Notes: generated from the sequence alone by a model not told the origin. Shown: positions 30,097 through 39,712, numbered from the stretch's first letter. The stretch: DNA of 64,000 nt from Microtetraspora malaysiensis (GCF_001528665.1 NZ_BBYJ01000030.1:1-64000), one strand, 5' to 3'. Translations and numbers: made by a program.

Positions 30097-32646
30097 GTGG
30101 TGGAAAGGCGAGACATGGAACGTGGCCGCTTGCGGGTGTATCTGGGCGCCGCTCCGGGGGTGGGAAAGACCTACGCCATGCTCGAGGAGGGGCAGCGCGT
30201 CAAGGCCGGCGGCGCCGACGTGGTCGTCGGGCTTCTCGAATCGCACGGCCGCCGGTTGACGGCGAAGATGGCCGAGGGGCTGGAGGTCGTCCCCCGCCGC
30301 ACCGTGATCTATCGGGGTCGGCCGTTCACGGAGATGGACACCGAGGCGGTGCTGGCGCGCCGGCCGCAGGTGGCGCTGGTGGACGAGCTGGCGCACACCA
30401 ACGTGCCGGGGGCCGGGAAGGAGAAGCGGTGGCAGGACGTCGAACGGATCCTCGACGCGGGTGTCGACGTGGTCACCACGGTGAACATCCAGCACCTTGA
30501 GTCGCTCAAGGACGTCGTGGAGCAGATCACCGGCATCAGGCAGTCCGAGACGATCCCCGACGAGGTGGTCCGCCGCGCGGACCAGATCGAGCTGGTGGAC
30601 CTGACGCCGGAAGCGCTGCGCCGCCGCATGGTGCAGGGATACATCTATCCGGCCGACCGCGTCGACGTGGCGCTGACGCACTACTTCCGGCCGGGCAACC
30701 TCACGGCGTTGCGGGAGCTCGCCCTGCTGTGGCTCGCCGACCGGGTCGAGGAGGGCCTGCAGCGCTATCGGGTCGAACACGGCATCGCGACGCCGTGGGA
30801 GACGAAGGAGCGCATCGTGGTCGCGCTGTCCGGCGACGCCGCCGAGCAGGCGCTGATCCGGCGCGCCGCGCGGATCGCCGACCGGACCCCCGGAAGCGAG
30901 CTGCTCGCGGTGCACGTGATCCGCACCGACGACGCGCCCGGGGCCGACCCGGCGGTCCTGGCCGGTCAGCGGGCTCTCGTGGAGTCGCTCGGTGGTTTCT
31001 ATCACCAGGTGGTCGGCGCCGACGTGGCGGCCGCGATCCTGCAGTTCGCCCGCGCGGAGGACGCCACCCAGCTCGTCCTCGGCGGCGCCGGGCGCGGGCG
31101 GCTCGCCGCGCTCCTGCTCGGCGACCGGGTGGTGGACAAGGCGACCCGGATGGCGGGCGCCATCGACGTCCACGTCCTGCCGCACAAGCGGAAGACGCGC
31201 GCGCCCACCCTGACCTTGCCGTCGCTCACGCGTGGCCTGGGGAGCGCCCGGTTCCGGTGGGGCGTCACGCTGGCGGCGCTGCTGGTGCCGGGCCTGACGC
31301 TGGCGCTGGTCTGGCTGCCCGGCCCCGGCCTGGCGGGCGTGCTCCTGCTGTACCTGCTGGCCGTGGTGACCGTCGCGCTGGTCGGCGGGCTGTATCCGGC
31401 GCTGGTGGCGGCGGTCGGCGCGGGCGTGCTGGCGGACTACTACTTCGTCCCGCCGATGGGCTCCCTGGCGATCGGACGGCCCGCCAATGCGGCCGTCCTG
31501 GCGGTGTTCGTCGTGGTCGCGTCGATCGTCAGCGGGGCGGTGGAGCGGGCGGCGCGCAGGTCGCGCACCGCCGCACGCTCCTCTGTGGAGGCGGCGACGC
31601 TCTCGGACCTGGCGATCGGCGCGCTGCGCGGGGGGAACGATCTCCCCGCCCTGCTGGAGCGGGTACGGGTGACCTTCGGGCTGGACTCGGTCAGCCTCCT
31701 GGAGAGCGACGGTGCGGGCGGGCACCGCTGGTTCGTCGTCGCCAGCTCGGGGTCCATGCCGCCGGAACGTCCCGAGGACGCCGACACGGAGGCGGCGATA
31801 GGAGGCACCCTGGTGCTGGCCGGGCACGGCCGTTCTCTCGACGCCGGCGACCGGCGTGTTTTCGCCGCGTGCGCCGCCCTTGTCGCGGCCAGCCTGGAGG
31901 AGCGGCGCAGCGAACGGCGGGCCGAGGAGCACCTGGCGGACCGGCGGCGCACCGATCTGCTGCGGACGGTCGCCGGCGATCTGGAACCTGAGCTGGCGGT
32001 CGCACGGCACGCCGTGGAAGGACTGCGCGACCGAACGGCTCCCCGTACGGAGGACGAATGGGACGAGCTGTGCGCTCAGGCCGAAGGCGCCGTCGAGCGG
32101 GTCCACGGCCTGGTCGCCGATCTCGTGGACGTGAGCCGCCTGAACGGGGCGCTGGACGTCTTCCTCCGCCCGGTCGACGTCGGCGACGTCCTGATCGTCG
32201 CCGTCGACGATCTGGGGCCCGGAGGGCACGATCTGGTCCTGCGCCTGCCCCAGGAACTACCGAATGTGATCGCCGACGCCGTACTGCTGACCCGGCTGGT
32301 CACCTACCTGGCCGCCGACGCGCTGCGGCGGAGCTCCGCCGATGCGGCGCGTCTCCACATCGAGGCGGCCCAGGTGGACGGACGCGTGGAGATCCGGCTG
32401 GTCGATCACACGGCCCCCGTCCCCCGGATGTGGGAGCGGGACGCCGACGGGCGTCCGGTCGGCATCGTGCCCCGCGTGTGCGCCGACCTCGCCCGGGCGA
32501 TCGGCGGCGTGCTGCGCTGGGAGGAGATCGCGGGCGGCGGTTGCACCGCCGTGCTCAGCCTTCCCGCCGCCGCGTCCCGTGCGCCGGCCGCGCCCGACGT
32601 GGCGCGTCCGGGTCGCTCAGGAGGCGGCGGCTACGCGGGCGCGTAG
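30097..32646 (+). CDS. KdpD-like sensor protein with degenerate kinase core
   Basis: 849 residues. N-terminal KdpD domain with Walker A GAAPGVGKT (17-25) and VDELAHTNVPG, then a universal-stress domain (about 235-355), four DUF4118 helices (about 390-490), a GAF-like domain, and a region where a HisKA/HATPase core belongs. There the H box reads VAGDLEPEL, with Gly627 in place of the phosphorylated His of SHDLRTPL, and no N box is seen (LVTYLAADALRRSS). It therefore should not autophosphorylate. No kdpE or kdpFABC is near. Start GTG 30097 or 30100 (AGGAGG ahead), or ATG 30115. Its end overlaps the convergent DUF1540 gene by 16 bp. Confidence 0.87.
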   Translation: MVERRDMERGRLRVYLGAAPGVGKTYAMLEEGQRVKAGGADVVVGLLESHGRRLTAKMAEGLEVVPRRTVIYRGRPFTEMDTEAVLARRPQVALVDELAHTNVPGAGKEKRWQDVERILDAGVDVVTTVNIQHLESLKDVVEQITGIRQSETIPDEVVRRADQIELVDLTPEALRRRMVQGYIYPADRVDVALTHYFRPGNLTALRELALLWLADRVEEGLQRYRVEHGIATPWETKERIVVALSGDAAEQALIRRAARIADRTPGSELLAVHVIRTDDAPGADPAVLAGQRALVESLGGFYHQVVGADVAAAILQFARAEDATQLVLGGAGRGRLAALLLGDRVVDKATRMAGAIDVHVLPHKRKTRAPTLTLPSLTRGLGSARFRWGVTLAALLVPGLTLALVWLPGPGLAGVLLLYLLAVVTVALVGGLYPALVAAVGAGVLADYYFVPPMGSLAIGRPANAAVLAVFVVVASIVSGAVERAARRSRTAARSSVEAATLSDLAIGALRGGNDLPALLERVRVTFGLDSVSLLESDGAGGHRWFVVASSGSMPPERPEDADTEAAIGGTLVLAGHGRSLDAGDRRVFAACAALVAASLEERRSERRAEEHLADRRRTDLLRTVAGDLEPELAVARHAVEGLRDRTAPRTEDEWDELCAQAEGAVERVHGLVADLVDVSRLNGALDVFLRPVDVGDVLIVAVDDLGPGGHDLVLRLPQELPNVIADAVLLTRLVTYLAADALRRSSADAARLHIEAAQVDGRVEIRLVDHTAPVPRMWERDADGRPVGIVPRVCADLARAIGGVLRWEEIAGGGCTAVLSLPAAASRAPAAPDVARPGRSGGGGYAGA

Positions 32647-32915
32647 GTCAGGCAGTCGGCCTCGCTCCGCGACTGCCCGACGACGATTCCGGGAGCCTGG
32701 CATTCGAGCTGCGTGTTGTATCGGCAGTCGGACACCTTGCACGCGCCGACCCGGCCGGTGGTGGCGGGGTCCCCGCCCTTCGAGGAGACGCCGAAGAAGG
32801 TGTCGCACTGGGCGAGGTGCGCGTCCCCGATCGTGATCGCGAGCGCGTGGCAGGCGCGATCCCGGTTGTACGCGCACGACTCGACCTGGCACTCGTTGAC
32901 TGTGGGCATCTCCAT
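32631..32915 (-). CDS. Protein with two DUF1540 motifs
   Basis: 94 residues containing two copies of the DUF1540 pattern: CQVESCAYNRDRACHALAI near residue 9 and CKVSDCRYNTQLECQAPGI near residue 56. Each brings four Cys counting a later one (AQCDTF, ADCLTY), suggesting two metal sites. ATG 32915 follows GGGAG; ATG 32909 is possible. Function unknown; such proteins in clostridia and actinobacteria are small and cytoplasmic. It heads away from two DUF1876 genes upstream on the same strand. Confidence 0.85.
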   Translation of the reverse strand: MEMPTVNECQVESCAYNRDRACHALAITIGDAHLAQCDTFFGVSSKGGDPATTGRVGACKVSDCRYNTQLECQAPGIVVGQSRSEADCLTYAPA

Positions 32916-33119
32916 CGCTGCGGCTCTCCCAAGGATCAGGGGCCGCCCCGTGGAGCCTCCCCGCTCGTCTGTCCGTCCGATTCGCCAGGTGGCACATGGG
33001 CGCGCACCCGGCGCCCCTCTCGTACCGCTCGGCAACGCCCTTCACGCCCATGCCGCGCCCAACTCTTCGACAAGGTCGCTCAGCCGCCGGGCGGGGAGAG
33101 CCGCGGAGAGCCCCCGGTT

Positions 33120-33398
33120 TCACCGCTGATCCAGGCCGGGCATCTCCTCGATCGTCATCCCCCGGGAGAGCATTTCCTTGAGCGCCGTCTGGTACAGGCA
33201 GTGGCTCAGCCTGGCCAGGGCGCGGGCGGCGGCCAGTTCGTCGCCGACCTCCGGAACGAGCCGGTCGTCCGGACTCCGGCGGGCGTGGCCGGCGCCGGAG
33301 ACGCTGACGCCGTCCGCGACGGCCAACGCGGCACGGGCATGGGTGTCGTCGCCGTGCTCGCTGATGTCGATGACGACGTTCCACCGTTTGTCGGTCAT
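33120..33398 (-). CDS. DUF1876 protein
   Basis: 92 residues, starting MTDKRWNVVIDISEHGDDTHARAAL, the typical DUF1876 beginning. The helix GDELAAARALARLSHCLYQTA follows. The C-terminus extends 13 residues beyond its neighbour. AAGGAG precedes ATG 33398. The family is restricted to actinobacteria and its role is not settled. It follows a second DUF1876 gene by 29 bp, so the two are probably one transcript. Confidence 0.87.
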   Translation of the reverse strand: MTDKRWNVVIDISEHGDDTHARAALAVADGVSVSGAGHARRSPDDRLVPEVGDELAAARALARLSHCLYQTALKEMLSRGMTIEEMPGLDQR

Positions 33399-33427
33399 CC
33401 TCGAACTCCTTCGCCCAGATCGTCCGC

Positions 33428-33664
33428 TCAGCCGGCGATGTCCTCCGGGCCGATGGCGGACAGCTTTCGCGTCAGGTCGGCCAGTGCCCGGGCGATCGCC
33501 AGCTCGTCGCCGATGCCGGGGACGGGAGCGTCCGTCGGGTCGCGGCGCGCACGGCCGACCCCCACCACGTGGGTGTCGTCCCCGGTGGACAGGACCGCGC
33601 GAGCGGTGGTGGCGTCGTCGTCCTCGTCGACGTAGATCCGGATGCTCGACCGCTTGGCTTCCAT
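33428..33664 (-). CDS. DUF1876 protein, paralogue
   Basis: 78 residues with the same plan as its neighbour: a first strand MEAKRSSIRIYVDEDDDATTAR, VVGVGRARRDP, then GDELAIARALADLTRKL. The two share clear but moderate identity, so the duplication is not recent. ATG 33664 is chosen as it begins the domain. Confidence 0.84.
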   Translation of the reverse strand: MEAKRSSIRIYVDEDDDATTARAVLSTGDDTHVVGVGRARRDPTDAPVPGIGDELAIARALADLTRKLSAIGPEDIAG

Positions 33665-33834
33665 GGTCGCCCCCGTCCCATGGTGTGGACGGCACGTGCC
33701 CGTCGCCGGCGCCGCGCGCCTCTCACGTTTCCATCCCACGCCCTGACGACCCGCGCTCCCCAGAGGCGAAGGTCCCGCCGTACGGCCGCGCGGAGCCTCC
33801 CTGGTACGCGGGAACGGTCACCGAGTGGGCTCGA

Positions 33835-34086
33835 TCATTCCCCCGACTCAGCGGCAGGATCCGTCGGGCCGGCCATTCCGGCGGGCAGCAACAGGAAGAC
33901 CTTCCTCTCCAGGCGGTCCATCCTGCCCCGCCGTCCGAAAACCAGTCCGGCGGCGAAGTCCACGAACTGCTTGGCCTCGCCGTCGGGCAACCCCGTCAGA
34001 TCCATCACCACCGGGGTGCCAGTGCGGAAGTAGTGCCCCACGTACAGCGCCTCGTTGTAGTCCCGCGGACGCAGCGTCTTGATCAC
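33835..34086 (-). CDS. SepF-like short protein
   Basis: 83 residues. TLRPRDYNEALYVGHYFRTG, then VVMDLTGLPDGEAKQFVDFAAGLVFGRRG and VFLLLPAG match the core fold of SepF, the protein that ties FtsZ to the membrane. The N-terminal membrane-binding helix and linker of true SepF are missing; the protein is just the core. GTG 34086 has no well-spaced ribosome site. Actinomycetes often carry extra short SepF-like genes outside the division cluster. It may be a regulator or a decoy of division; this is inference. Confidence 0.8.
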   Translation of the reverse strand: MIKTLRPRDYNEALYVGHYFRTGTPVVMDLTGLPDGEAKQFVDFAAGLVFGRRGRMDRLERKVFLLLPAGMAGPTDPAAESGE

Positions 34087-34181
34087 CGCTCCAGTCTGCC
34101 CCCGGGGTGGCGAGCCGCCAAGCTCATCCCCTGCGGGCCTACGCGAGGCGGAACCTCCGCACTCGCCGCCATTATGCGGGA

Positions 34182-34631
34182 ATGAGGAGATTCTGGAGCG
34201 CCATCGAGGCCCGCCTGCTGCGGCGGCGGGCAGAGCGGAGCGACCCCGCCGAGGCGGAGGTCGAGGCGATCGCCCGGGCCACCTGGTCCCTGTTGCTGGA
34301 GGCGCTACGTCATCTCGCCCTGCCCGCCCACGAGCAGATCCGCTGGATCGGGAACATGTGCGTGGACGAGCTGGCCCTCGACTTCGACGACACCTACCAG
34401 GTGTCGTGGGCCGCGCAGGAGATGGGATGGATCTCCGCGGAGCTGTCGCGGCACCTCGACGAGATCGACCGGCGCCTTACGCAGCTCTCGGGTGAGGGCG
34501 AGGCGCCCTGGAGCGAGGAGGGCCTGTACCAGCACCCCACCTGGGCGACGCTGCGCGAGCTGGCCGCCCGCGCCATCGCCCTCATGCCGCCGGAGCCGTG
34601 GCTCGCCGAGCCGCCACCTGCCCGGCCCTGA
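34182..34631 (+). CDS. Hypothetical helical protein
   Basis: 149 residues, mostly helical, soluble, with many acidic and Trp residues (QEMGWISAELSRHLDEIDRR). No family recognised. ATG 34182 is preferred; an ATG at 34107 is in frame but would overlap the SepF-like promoter area. The stop is 11 bp from that of the convergent MFS gene. Confidence 0.6.
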   Translation: MRRFWSAIEARLLRRRAERSDPAEAEVEAIARATWSLLLEALRHLALPAHEQIRWIGNMCVDELALDFDDTYQVSWAAQEMGWISAELSRHLDEIDRRLTQLSGEGEAPWSEEGLYQHPTWATLRELAARAIALMPPEPWLAEPPPARP

Positions 34632-34642
34632 GGGCTTCCGGT

Positions 34643-36103
34643 TCAGCCGGCCGCGTTCTCGCCCGCGAGCACGCCCGCCGGGGCCCGCCGACGGGCCGGG
34701 ATCGCCAGCGCCAGCAGCGCCGCCACCAGCGCCGCGCTGCCGCCGATCACGAAGCTGGTACGGAACCCGGTCATCGAGGGCACCGAAGCCGGCCCCAGAG
34801 GCACCACCATGTGGCTGAGCACGACGCCGACGACGGCGCTGGCGCTCGACGTGCCGATCGAGCGCATGAGGCTGTTCAGGCCGTTCGCGGCCGCCGTCTC
34901 CGAGGCCGGCACCGCCGACATGATCAGCGCGGGCATCGCGGCGTACGTGAACGCGATCCCCGCCGAGATGACCGCGGAGATCAGGCCGATCTGCCACACC
35001 TGCCGGGTCATCCCCAACGCCATCGCGTACCCGCTGAGGATCACCAGGCAGCCGATGACCAGCGAGGTCCGCGGGCCGCGGGCCGCCGAGATGCGCGCGG
35101 ACAGCGACGAGACCACCACCATCACCATGCCGCCGGGCAGCAGGCACAACCCGGCGGCCACCATGGACCGGCCCAGGCCGTACCCGGTGGCCTCCGGCAG
35201 TTGCAGGAGCTGCGGGAGGACCAGCGCCTGCGCGTACATGGCGAACCCGACCACGACAGAGGCGAGGTTGGTCATGAGGACCCGGGGGCGCGCGCTCGTC
35301 CGCAGGTCCACCAGCGCGTCACGGGCACGCAGCTCGTACCGGCCCCATACGAGCAGCACGAGTGGCGTCGCGCCGAAGAGGCCGAGCGTGACGGGGCTCG
35401 ACCAGCCCCAGTCGCCGCCCTTGGAGACAGCGAGCAGCAGACAGATCAGCCCGGCGGAGAGTCCCAGCGCGCCGACGACGTCGAAACGGCCGCCGCTGCG
35501 CAGCGGAGACTCCGGCACCAGGGCGACCACCAGCGCCAGCACCACCACGCCCAGGCCGGCGGACGCCCAGAAGAGCACGTGCCAGTGGACGTACTGTGCC
35601 ACCGCGGCGGCGGCCGGCAGACCGAGCGCCCCGCCGATGCCCATCGAGGAGCTCATCAGCGCCATCGCCGAACCCAGCCTCGCGGGCGGCAACTCGTCGC
35701 GCATGATGCTGATGCCGAGCGGGATCACCCCGATGCCGAACCCCTGCAGCGCCCGCCCGGCGACCATGGGCACGAGCGAGCCGCTCAGCGCGCACACCAC
35801 GGACCCCACGACCAGCAGCGCCAGGCAGAGCAGCAGCATCCGCCGCTTGCCGTACATGTCGGCGAGCCTGCTGATGACCGGCGTGGCCACCGCGCCCGCC
35901 AGCAGCGTCACCGTGATCACCCAGGACGCGTCGGAAGCGGTGGTCCGCAGCAGAACGGGTAACTCGGCGAGCAGCGGAAGCACGAGGGTCTGCATCAGGG
36001 CGACCAGGATGCCCGCGCAGGACAGTACGGCGATCACGCCTCTGGCGCGTCGTGAGCCGGTCTCAGCGCCTTCCTCATGACCGGTCAGTGACGTCGCGCG
36101 CAA
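34643..36103 (-). CDS. MFS efflux transporter, DHA2 type
   Basis: 486 residues, about 14 helices. SDASWVITVTLLAGAVATPVISRLADMYGKRR carries the loop-2 motif, and GRALQGFGIGVIPLGISIMRD the antiporter motif C region. A TTG at 36103 is the only start near the first helix, with GGAGG 5-6 bases upstream. It should export a drug-like compound by proton antiport. It is divergent from a DsbA-like gene across 257 bp that contain the palindrome TGCATCATGCA (36175-36185). No regulator gene is adjacent. Confidence 0.9.
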   Translation of the reverse strand: MRATSLTGHEEGAETGSRRARGVIAVLSCAGILVALMQTLVLPLLAELPVLLRTTASDASWVITVTLLAGAVATPVISRLADMYGKRRMLLLCLALLVVGSVVCALSGSLVPMVAGRALQGFGIGVIPLGISIMRDELPPARLGSAMALMSSSMGIGGALGLPAAAAVAQYVHWHVLFWASAGLGVVVLALVVALVPESPLRSGGRFDVVGALGLSAGLICLLLAVSKGGDWGWSSPVTLGLFGATPLVLLVWGRYELRARDALVDLRTSARPRVLMTNLASVVVGFAMYAQALVLPQLLQLPEATGYGLGRSMVAAGLCLLPGGMVMVVVSSLSARISAARGPRTSLVIGCLVILSGYAMALGMTRQVWQIGLISAVISAGIAFTYAAMPALIMSAVPASETAAANGLNSLMRSIGTSSASAVVGVVLSHMVVPLGPASVPSMTGFRTSFVIGGSAALVAALLALAIPARRRAPAGVLAGENAAG

Positions 36104-36360
36104 AAGGCCTCCGCTTGCGGATCCGGCGGAGCGGCCTATATCCCGACACCGCAGTCTCGGTGGTACATGTCATATGCATCATGCACAATCGCTCATGTCA
36201 GGACTCAGGCGGGCCTCACTCAGCGCGCCCTGGCCCCCGCGCGGCGGCTCCTGTGGCCCTCTCCCGCACCGGGATCCCCGGAACCCGGCGGCCTGCGTGA
36301 GAGTCGGCCCCCGATACCATCGGCGGCGCAACCGTGCGCCATTCTTAGGGGCAATTGATC

Positions 36361-37035
36361 GTGGAAACCTCCCGCCTCCAGGCGATCCGTACGCGCATGG
36401 TCAAGCTGGCCGCCGCGGCCGTGGCCCTCATCGTGCTCGGCGTCATCACGCTGGCGCCGGACGGCCGCCGGGAGGGGAGCGCCCCGTCCGATCTCGTCTC
36501 GTTCCGCCCCGACGGGACCATCCTGATGGCGCTCCCCGGCGTGGCCTCCCCCGTCCTTGAGGTGTACGAGGACTACCAGTGCCCGTACTGCCGCGACTTC
36601 GAGCAGCTCAACGGCGGCACCGCCAGGGATTGGGCGGCGCAGGGCAAGGTCGCGTTGGTCATCCACCCCTTCACGGTGTTCGGCGAGAACTCCGGCGTGA
36701 CCCGTGACAACTCGCGCCGGGCGCTCATGGCGTCTCTGTGCGTCACCGATCCGCGCAAATGGCTCGCCTACCACGACGAGCTGTACGCCCACCAGCCCGA
36801 AGAGACGCGGGAAGGCGGCTTCGCCGTCGAGGAACTGGTGCGGTACGCCAAGGGGGTCGGCCTCGCCGAGGAGGAGTTCGCCGCCTGTCTGAACTCGGAC
36901 AAGACCTCCGCCCGCGCCGACGCGCTGTCGAAGCTCGCGTTCACGCGCGGGGTGCAGGGCACGCCCACGATCCGCCTGGACGGGCGCGACCTCGACTGGA
37001 CCAAGCCGTGGGCCGCGCCCGTACAGCAGGCGTGA
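36361..37035 (+). CDS. DsbA/thioredoxin-fold exported protein
   Basis: 224 residues. One N-terminal helix (MVKLAAAAVALIVLGVITLAP region, about 14-34) anchors it with the catalytic domain outside. EDYQCPYCRDFEQL has the CPYC active site, and GTPTIRLDG contains the cis-Pro loop. Fits the DsbA/DsbG-like actinobacterial group that forms or repairs disulfides outside the membrane. The start is GTG 36361 or TTG 36355; AGGGG lies ahead of both. A pairing terminator follows. Confidence 0.9.
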   Translation: METSRLQAIRTRMVKLAAAAVALIVLGVITLAPDGRREGSAPSDLVSFRPDGTILMALPGVASPVLEVYEDYQCPYCRDFEQLNGGTARDWAAQGKVALVIHPFTVFGENSGVTRDNSRRALMASLCVTDPRKWLAYHDELYAHQPEETREGGFAVEELVRYAKGVGLAEEEFAACLNSDKTSARADALSKLAFTRGVQGTPTIRLDGRDLDWTKPWAAPVQQA

Positions 37036-37061
37036 CCCCGGGGCCGTGAACGGCCCCGGGG
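37036..37061. terminator. 12-bp hairpin between convergent genes
   Basis: CCCCGGGGCCGT (37036-37047) and ACGGCCCCGGGG (37050-37061) pair perfectly around GA, directly after the DsbA-like stop. No T-run. It may end both this gene and the convergent aldo/keto reductase. Confidence 0.65.
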
Positions 37062-37113
37062 ACGGCCCCGCACCGCTCCCTCGACCCCGGCGAACGGTTG
37101 CGGACCGCGCGCT

Positions 37114-37986
37114 TCAGACAGCCCTGCTGAGGCTCTCGAACTCGTCGTCGGTCAGCTCGACCTCCGCCGCCGCCACGTTCTCCTCCAGGTGCGCGACGCT
37201 TGACGTGCCGGGGATCGGGAGCATCACCGGCGAACGGCGCAGCAGCCAGGCCAGCGCGAGCTGGGCGGGAGTCGCGCCGTGCTCCTGGGCGATGCTCGCC
37301 AGCGGGCCGCCCGGCTTGGCCAGCTCACCGGTCGCCATCGGGAACCAGGGGATGAAGCCCAGCCCCTGCCGCTCCGCGTACTCCAGCACGGCCTCCGACT
37401 TGCGGTTCGCCAGGTTGTACAGGTTCTGCACTGAGACGATCTCGGTGATTGACCTGACCTGCTCGATCTCCTCGACCGAGACCTCGGACACCCCGATGTG
37501 CCGGATCTTGCCCTCGGCCTTCATGTCGGCCAGCACGCCGATCTGGTCGGCGACCGGCACCTGCGGGTCGATTCGGTGCAGTTGCAGCAGGTCGATCCGC
37601 TCCAGCCGCAACCGGCGGAGCGACATCTCGACCTCCTGCCGCAGGTATTCCGGCCGCCCGACCGGGTGCCACTCCCCGGGACCGGTGCGTACGAGCCCCG
37701 CCTTGGTCGCGATCACCAGCGATTCACCGTACGGGTACAGCGCCTCGGCGATGATCTCCTCGCTGACGTAGGGACCGTAGGAGTCGGCGGTGTCGATGAA
37801 GTCGACCCCGAGCTCCACGGCCCGGCGCAGCACCGCGCGCGCCTCGCCCCGATCGCGCGGCTCGCCCCAGACGCCCGGCCCGGTGAGCTGCATCGCGCCG
37901 TATCCGAGCCGGACGACCGGCAGATCCCCACCGAGAAGGAAGGTGCCGCTGCGTTGCGCCGGAAGGCGCTCCGCCTGTCCTGCCAT
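37114..37986 (-). CDS. Aldo/keto reductase
   Basis: 290 residues. Catalytic Asp and Tyr lie in [16 protein letters not shown], Lys in [11 protein letters not shown] and His in DLLQLHRID. The C-terminal NADPH site has [15 protein letters not shown]. It reduces an aldehyde or ketone with NADPH; substrate unknown. ATG 37986 opens the domain with GGGGGTGG upstream; an earlier in-frame stretch is not AKR-like. Divergent from the MmcQ/YjbR gene. Confidence 0.92.
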   Translation of the reverse strand: MAGQAERLPAQRSGTFLLGGDLPVVRLGYGAMQLTGPGVWGEPRDRGEARAVLRRAVELGVDFIDTADSYGPYVSEEIIAEALYPYGESLVIATKAGLVRTGPGEWHPVGRPEYLRQEVEMSLRRLRLERIDLLQLHRIDPQVPVADQIGVLADMKAEGKIRHIGVSEVSVEEIEQVRSITEIVSVQNLYNLANRKSEAVLEYAERQGLGFIPWFPMATGELAKPGGPLASIAQEHGATPAQLALAWLLRRSPVMLPIPGTSSVAHLEENVAAAEVELTDDEFESLSRAV

Positions 37987-38125
37987 GTGCCACCCCCAAG
38001 AAGGTCGTACGACGTGTCCCACCCAGTCTCCGTGTGCCACGAAACGGACGCGATGGAGCCCCCGGCGGAGACGACCCGCATCCGTCGGCGGGAAGAATGT
38101 CGGTCCCGGTTGATAGACCTGCGGC

Positions 38126-38488
38126 ATGGAAAGTCTCACTGATCAGGCCGCCGGTGTGGAGGAGTTCCTGCGGATCGTGCGGGGGCTTCCGGAGGCCGAG
38201 CTTGGTGCCCCGGGGACTCACGTCGGTGCGAAAGTACGCGGCAAGGGGTTCGCCTATCTCAACGAGGACAAGGGCGTCGCGCTGGTGAAGGCGGAGCTGG
38301 AAGAGCGGGAGGCGCTCGTCGGGCAGGACCCGGAGGTCTTCACCCGCTCCTACACGTCGGGCCGCTTCGGTTGGGTGGAGATCCGGCTGGACAGGGTGCC
38401 GCCGGACGAGCTGGCCGAACTCGTCACCGAAGCGTGGTGCCTCACCGCCCCTCGGCGCCTGGTCGAGGAGTACGAAGCCGGAAGGTGA
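38126..38488 (+). CDS. MmcQ/YjbR-family protein
   Basis: 120 residues. [39 protein letters not shown] and [14 protein letters not shown] match the MmcQ/YjbR (DUF419) double-wing fold. [22 protein letters not shown] is the typical C-terminal helix. The biochemical role is unknown; a DNA-binding-like fold has been noted for the family. TGATAG lies 12 bases before the ATG, and no ribosome site is visible, so a leaderless message is likely. Confidence 0.85.
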   Translation: MESLTDQAAGVEEFLRIVRGLPEAELGAPGTHVGAKVRGKGFAYLNEDKGVALVKAELEEREALVGQDPEVFTRSYTSGRFGWVEIRLDRVPPDELAELVTEAWCLTAPRRLVEEYEAGR

Positions 38489-38551
38489 GCCGGCTCGGCG
38501 ACCCCACGACGTTCCCGCCGTCGGCAGGAACGCCGCCAGGTGGCCGGCAGA

Positions 38552-39601
38552 TCAGGAACGTTGTCCGCCGCCGGTGGCGAGCTCCTTGACGCGGCCCACC
38601 ACGCCCTCCTCGGGCGCGAGCGGGGGCGTGTCCATCCCCCAGCCTCGCTGCAGGCCCTCCAGGAACTCCTCCAGCGCCTGCCGCCCGTTCCTGAGCGGGT
38701 GCCAGCCGAGCTCGTCGTGGGCCCGGGAGACGTCCATCAGGGGGATCTTCAGCGCCATCTCCAGCAGGCCGGGCGCGGCGGGCACCAGGCGCAGGTGCCA
38801 GCCGGCCGCCAGCGCCGTTCTCGCCACCAGGGCGGGCATCCGCACCACCCGCGTATTGAAGATCTCCGCCAGAATCTGCGGCGTGATGACCGGGTCGGCG
38901 GCGAGGTTGAAGGCGCCGATGACGGGCCGGGTCACCGCGAGCCGGTAGGCCTCCGCGGCGTCCTCGGCGTGCAACGCCTGGAACCGCAGCCCCGGGATGT
39001 CCGGCACGAAGGGGACCCTCCCCGGACGGACCAGCCGCCCCGGCACGAGCGGGCCGGCGAAGATCCGCCGCTGCTCGCTGGCCGCCTCGCGCTTGAAGAT
39101 GAAGCCCGGCCGCATCCGGACGACCCGGATGTCGGGGTGGTCCCGTTCGAAGATGTCCAGCAGCCGCTCGACGTAGGCCTTCTCCCGTCCGTACGCGGCG
39201 TCCGGCCAGCCGTGGGTCGGCCAGGTCTCGTCGACGGCCTGCTCCTTCGGCCCCGGCGAGTACGCTCCGACGGACGAGGCGTAGACCAGCGTGGGCACGT
39301 GCGCCTTTCCGACCGCGCGGAACACCCGCTCGCTGCCCATCACGTTGACCCGCCAGGTCGTCACCGGATCATGGGTCGGCTGGAACAGCCAGGCCAGGTG
39401 GACCACGGCGTCGGCGCCTGTGAAGATCTTGGCCAGGTCCGCCGTGGCGATGTCGGCCGTCCGCCACTCTGTCTTGCCGGGCCGCCACCCGGGAAACCGC
39501 CGGGCGACGCCCACGATCGAGCTGACCTCCGGATCCGCCTCCAGCGCGGAGACCAGGCTTGTCCCTACGTTGCCGGTCGCTCCGACCACGACTACTCGCA
39601 T
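38552..39601 (-). CDS. NAD-dependent epimerase/dehydratase (extended SDR)
   Basis: 349 residues. The cofactor loop is VVGATGNVGTSLV near the N-terminus, and the active site is YASSVGAYS plus YGREK (YxxxK). Extended SDRs of this type act on nucleotide sugars, sterols or quinone-linked substrates; none is indicated. The C-terminal half has LHAEDAAEAYRLAV, common in the family. Single gene; no operon partner. Confidence 0.9.
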   Translation of the reverse strand: MRVVVVGATGNVGTSLVSALEADPEVSSIVGVARRFPGWRPGKTEWRTADIATADLAKIFTGADAVVHLAWLFQPTHDPVTTWRVNVMGSERVFRAVGKAHVPTLVYASSVGAYSPGPKEQAVDETWPTHGWPDAAYGREKAYVERLLDIFERDHPDIRVVRMRPGFIFKREAASEQRRIFAGPLVPGRLVRPGRVPFVPDIPGLRFQALHAEDAAEAYRLAVTRPVIGAFNLAADPVITPQILAEIFNTRVVRMPALVARTALAAGWHLRLVPAAPGLLEMALKIPLMDVSRAHDELGWHPLRNGRQALEEFLEGLQRGWGMDTPPLAPEEGVVGRVKELATGGGQRS

Positions 39602-39712
39602 GCGCCCCCGCTGCCCCGGGCAAGGCCGTCAAAACCCTCCGGCCTGCGGGTTCACCCGTTTCCCGCGCGCCGCGTACGGGCATGAGCCGATCTCTGGGAA
39701 AGAAGGGTGCTC

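Noticed and set aside
29815-32229. 804-codon minus-strand frame opposite the KdpD-like gene
   Set aside because: Codon and residue make-up are those of an antisense shadow; the plus strand has clear KdpD motifs.
30097-32646. Functional kdp potassium-uptake system
   Set aside because: No KdpE or KdpFABC genes are near and the kinase core is degenerate.
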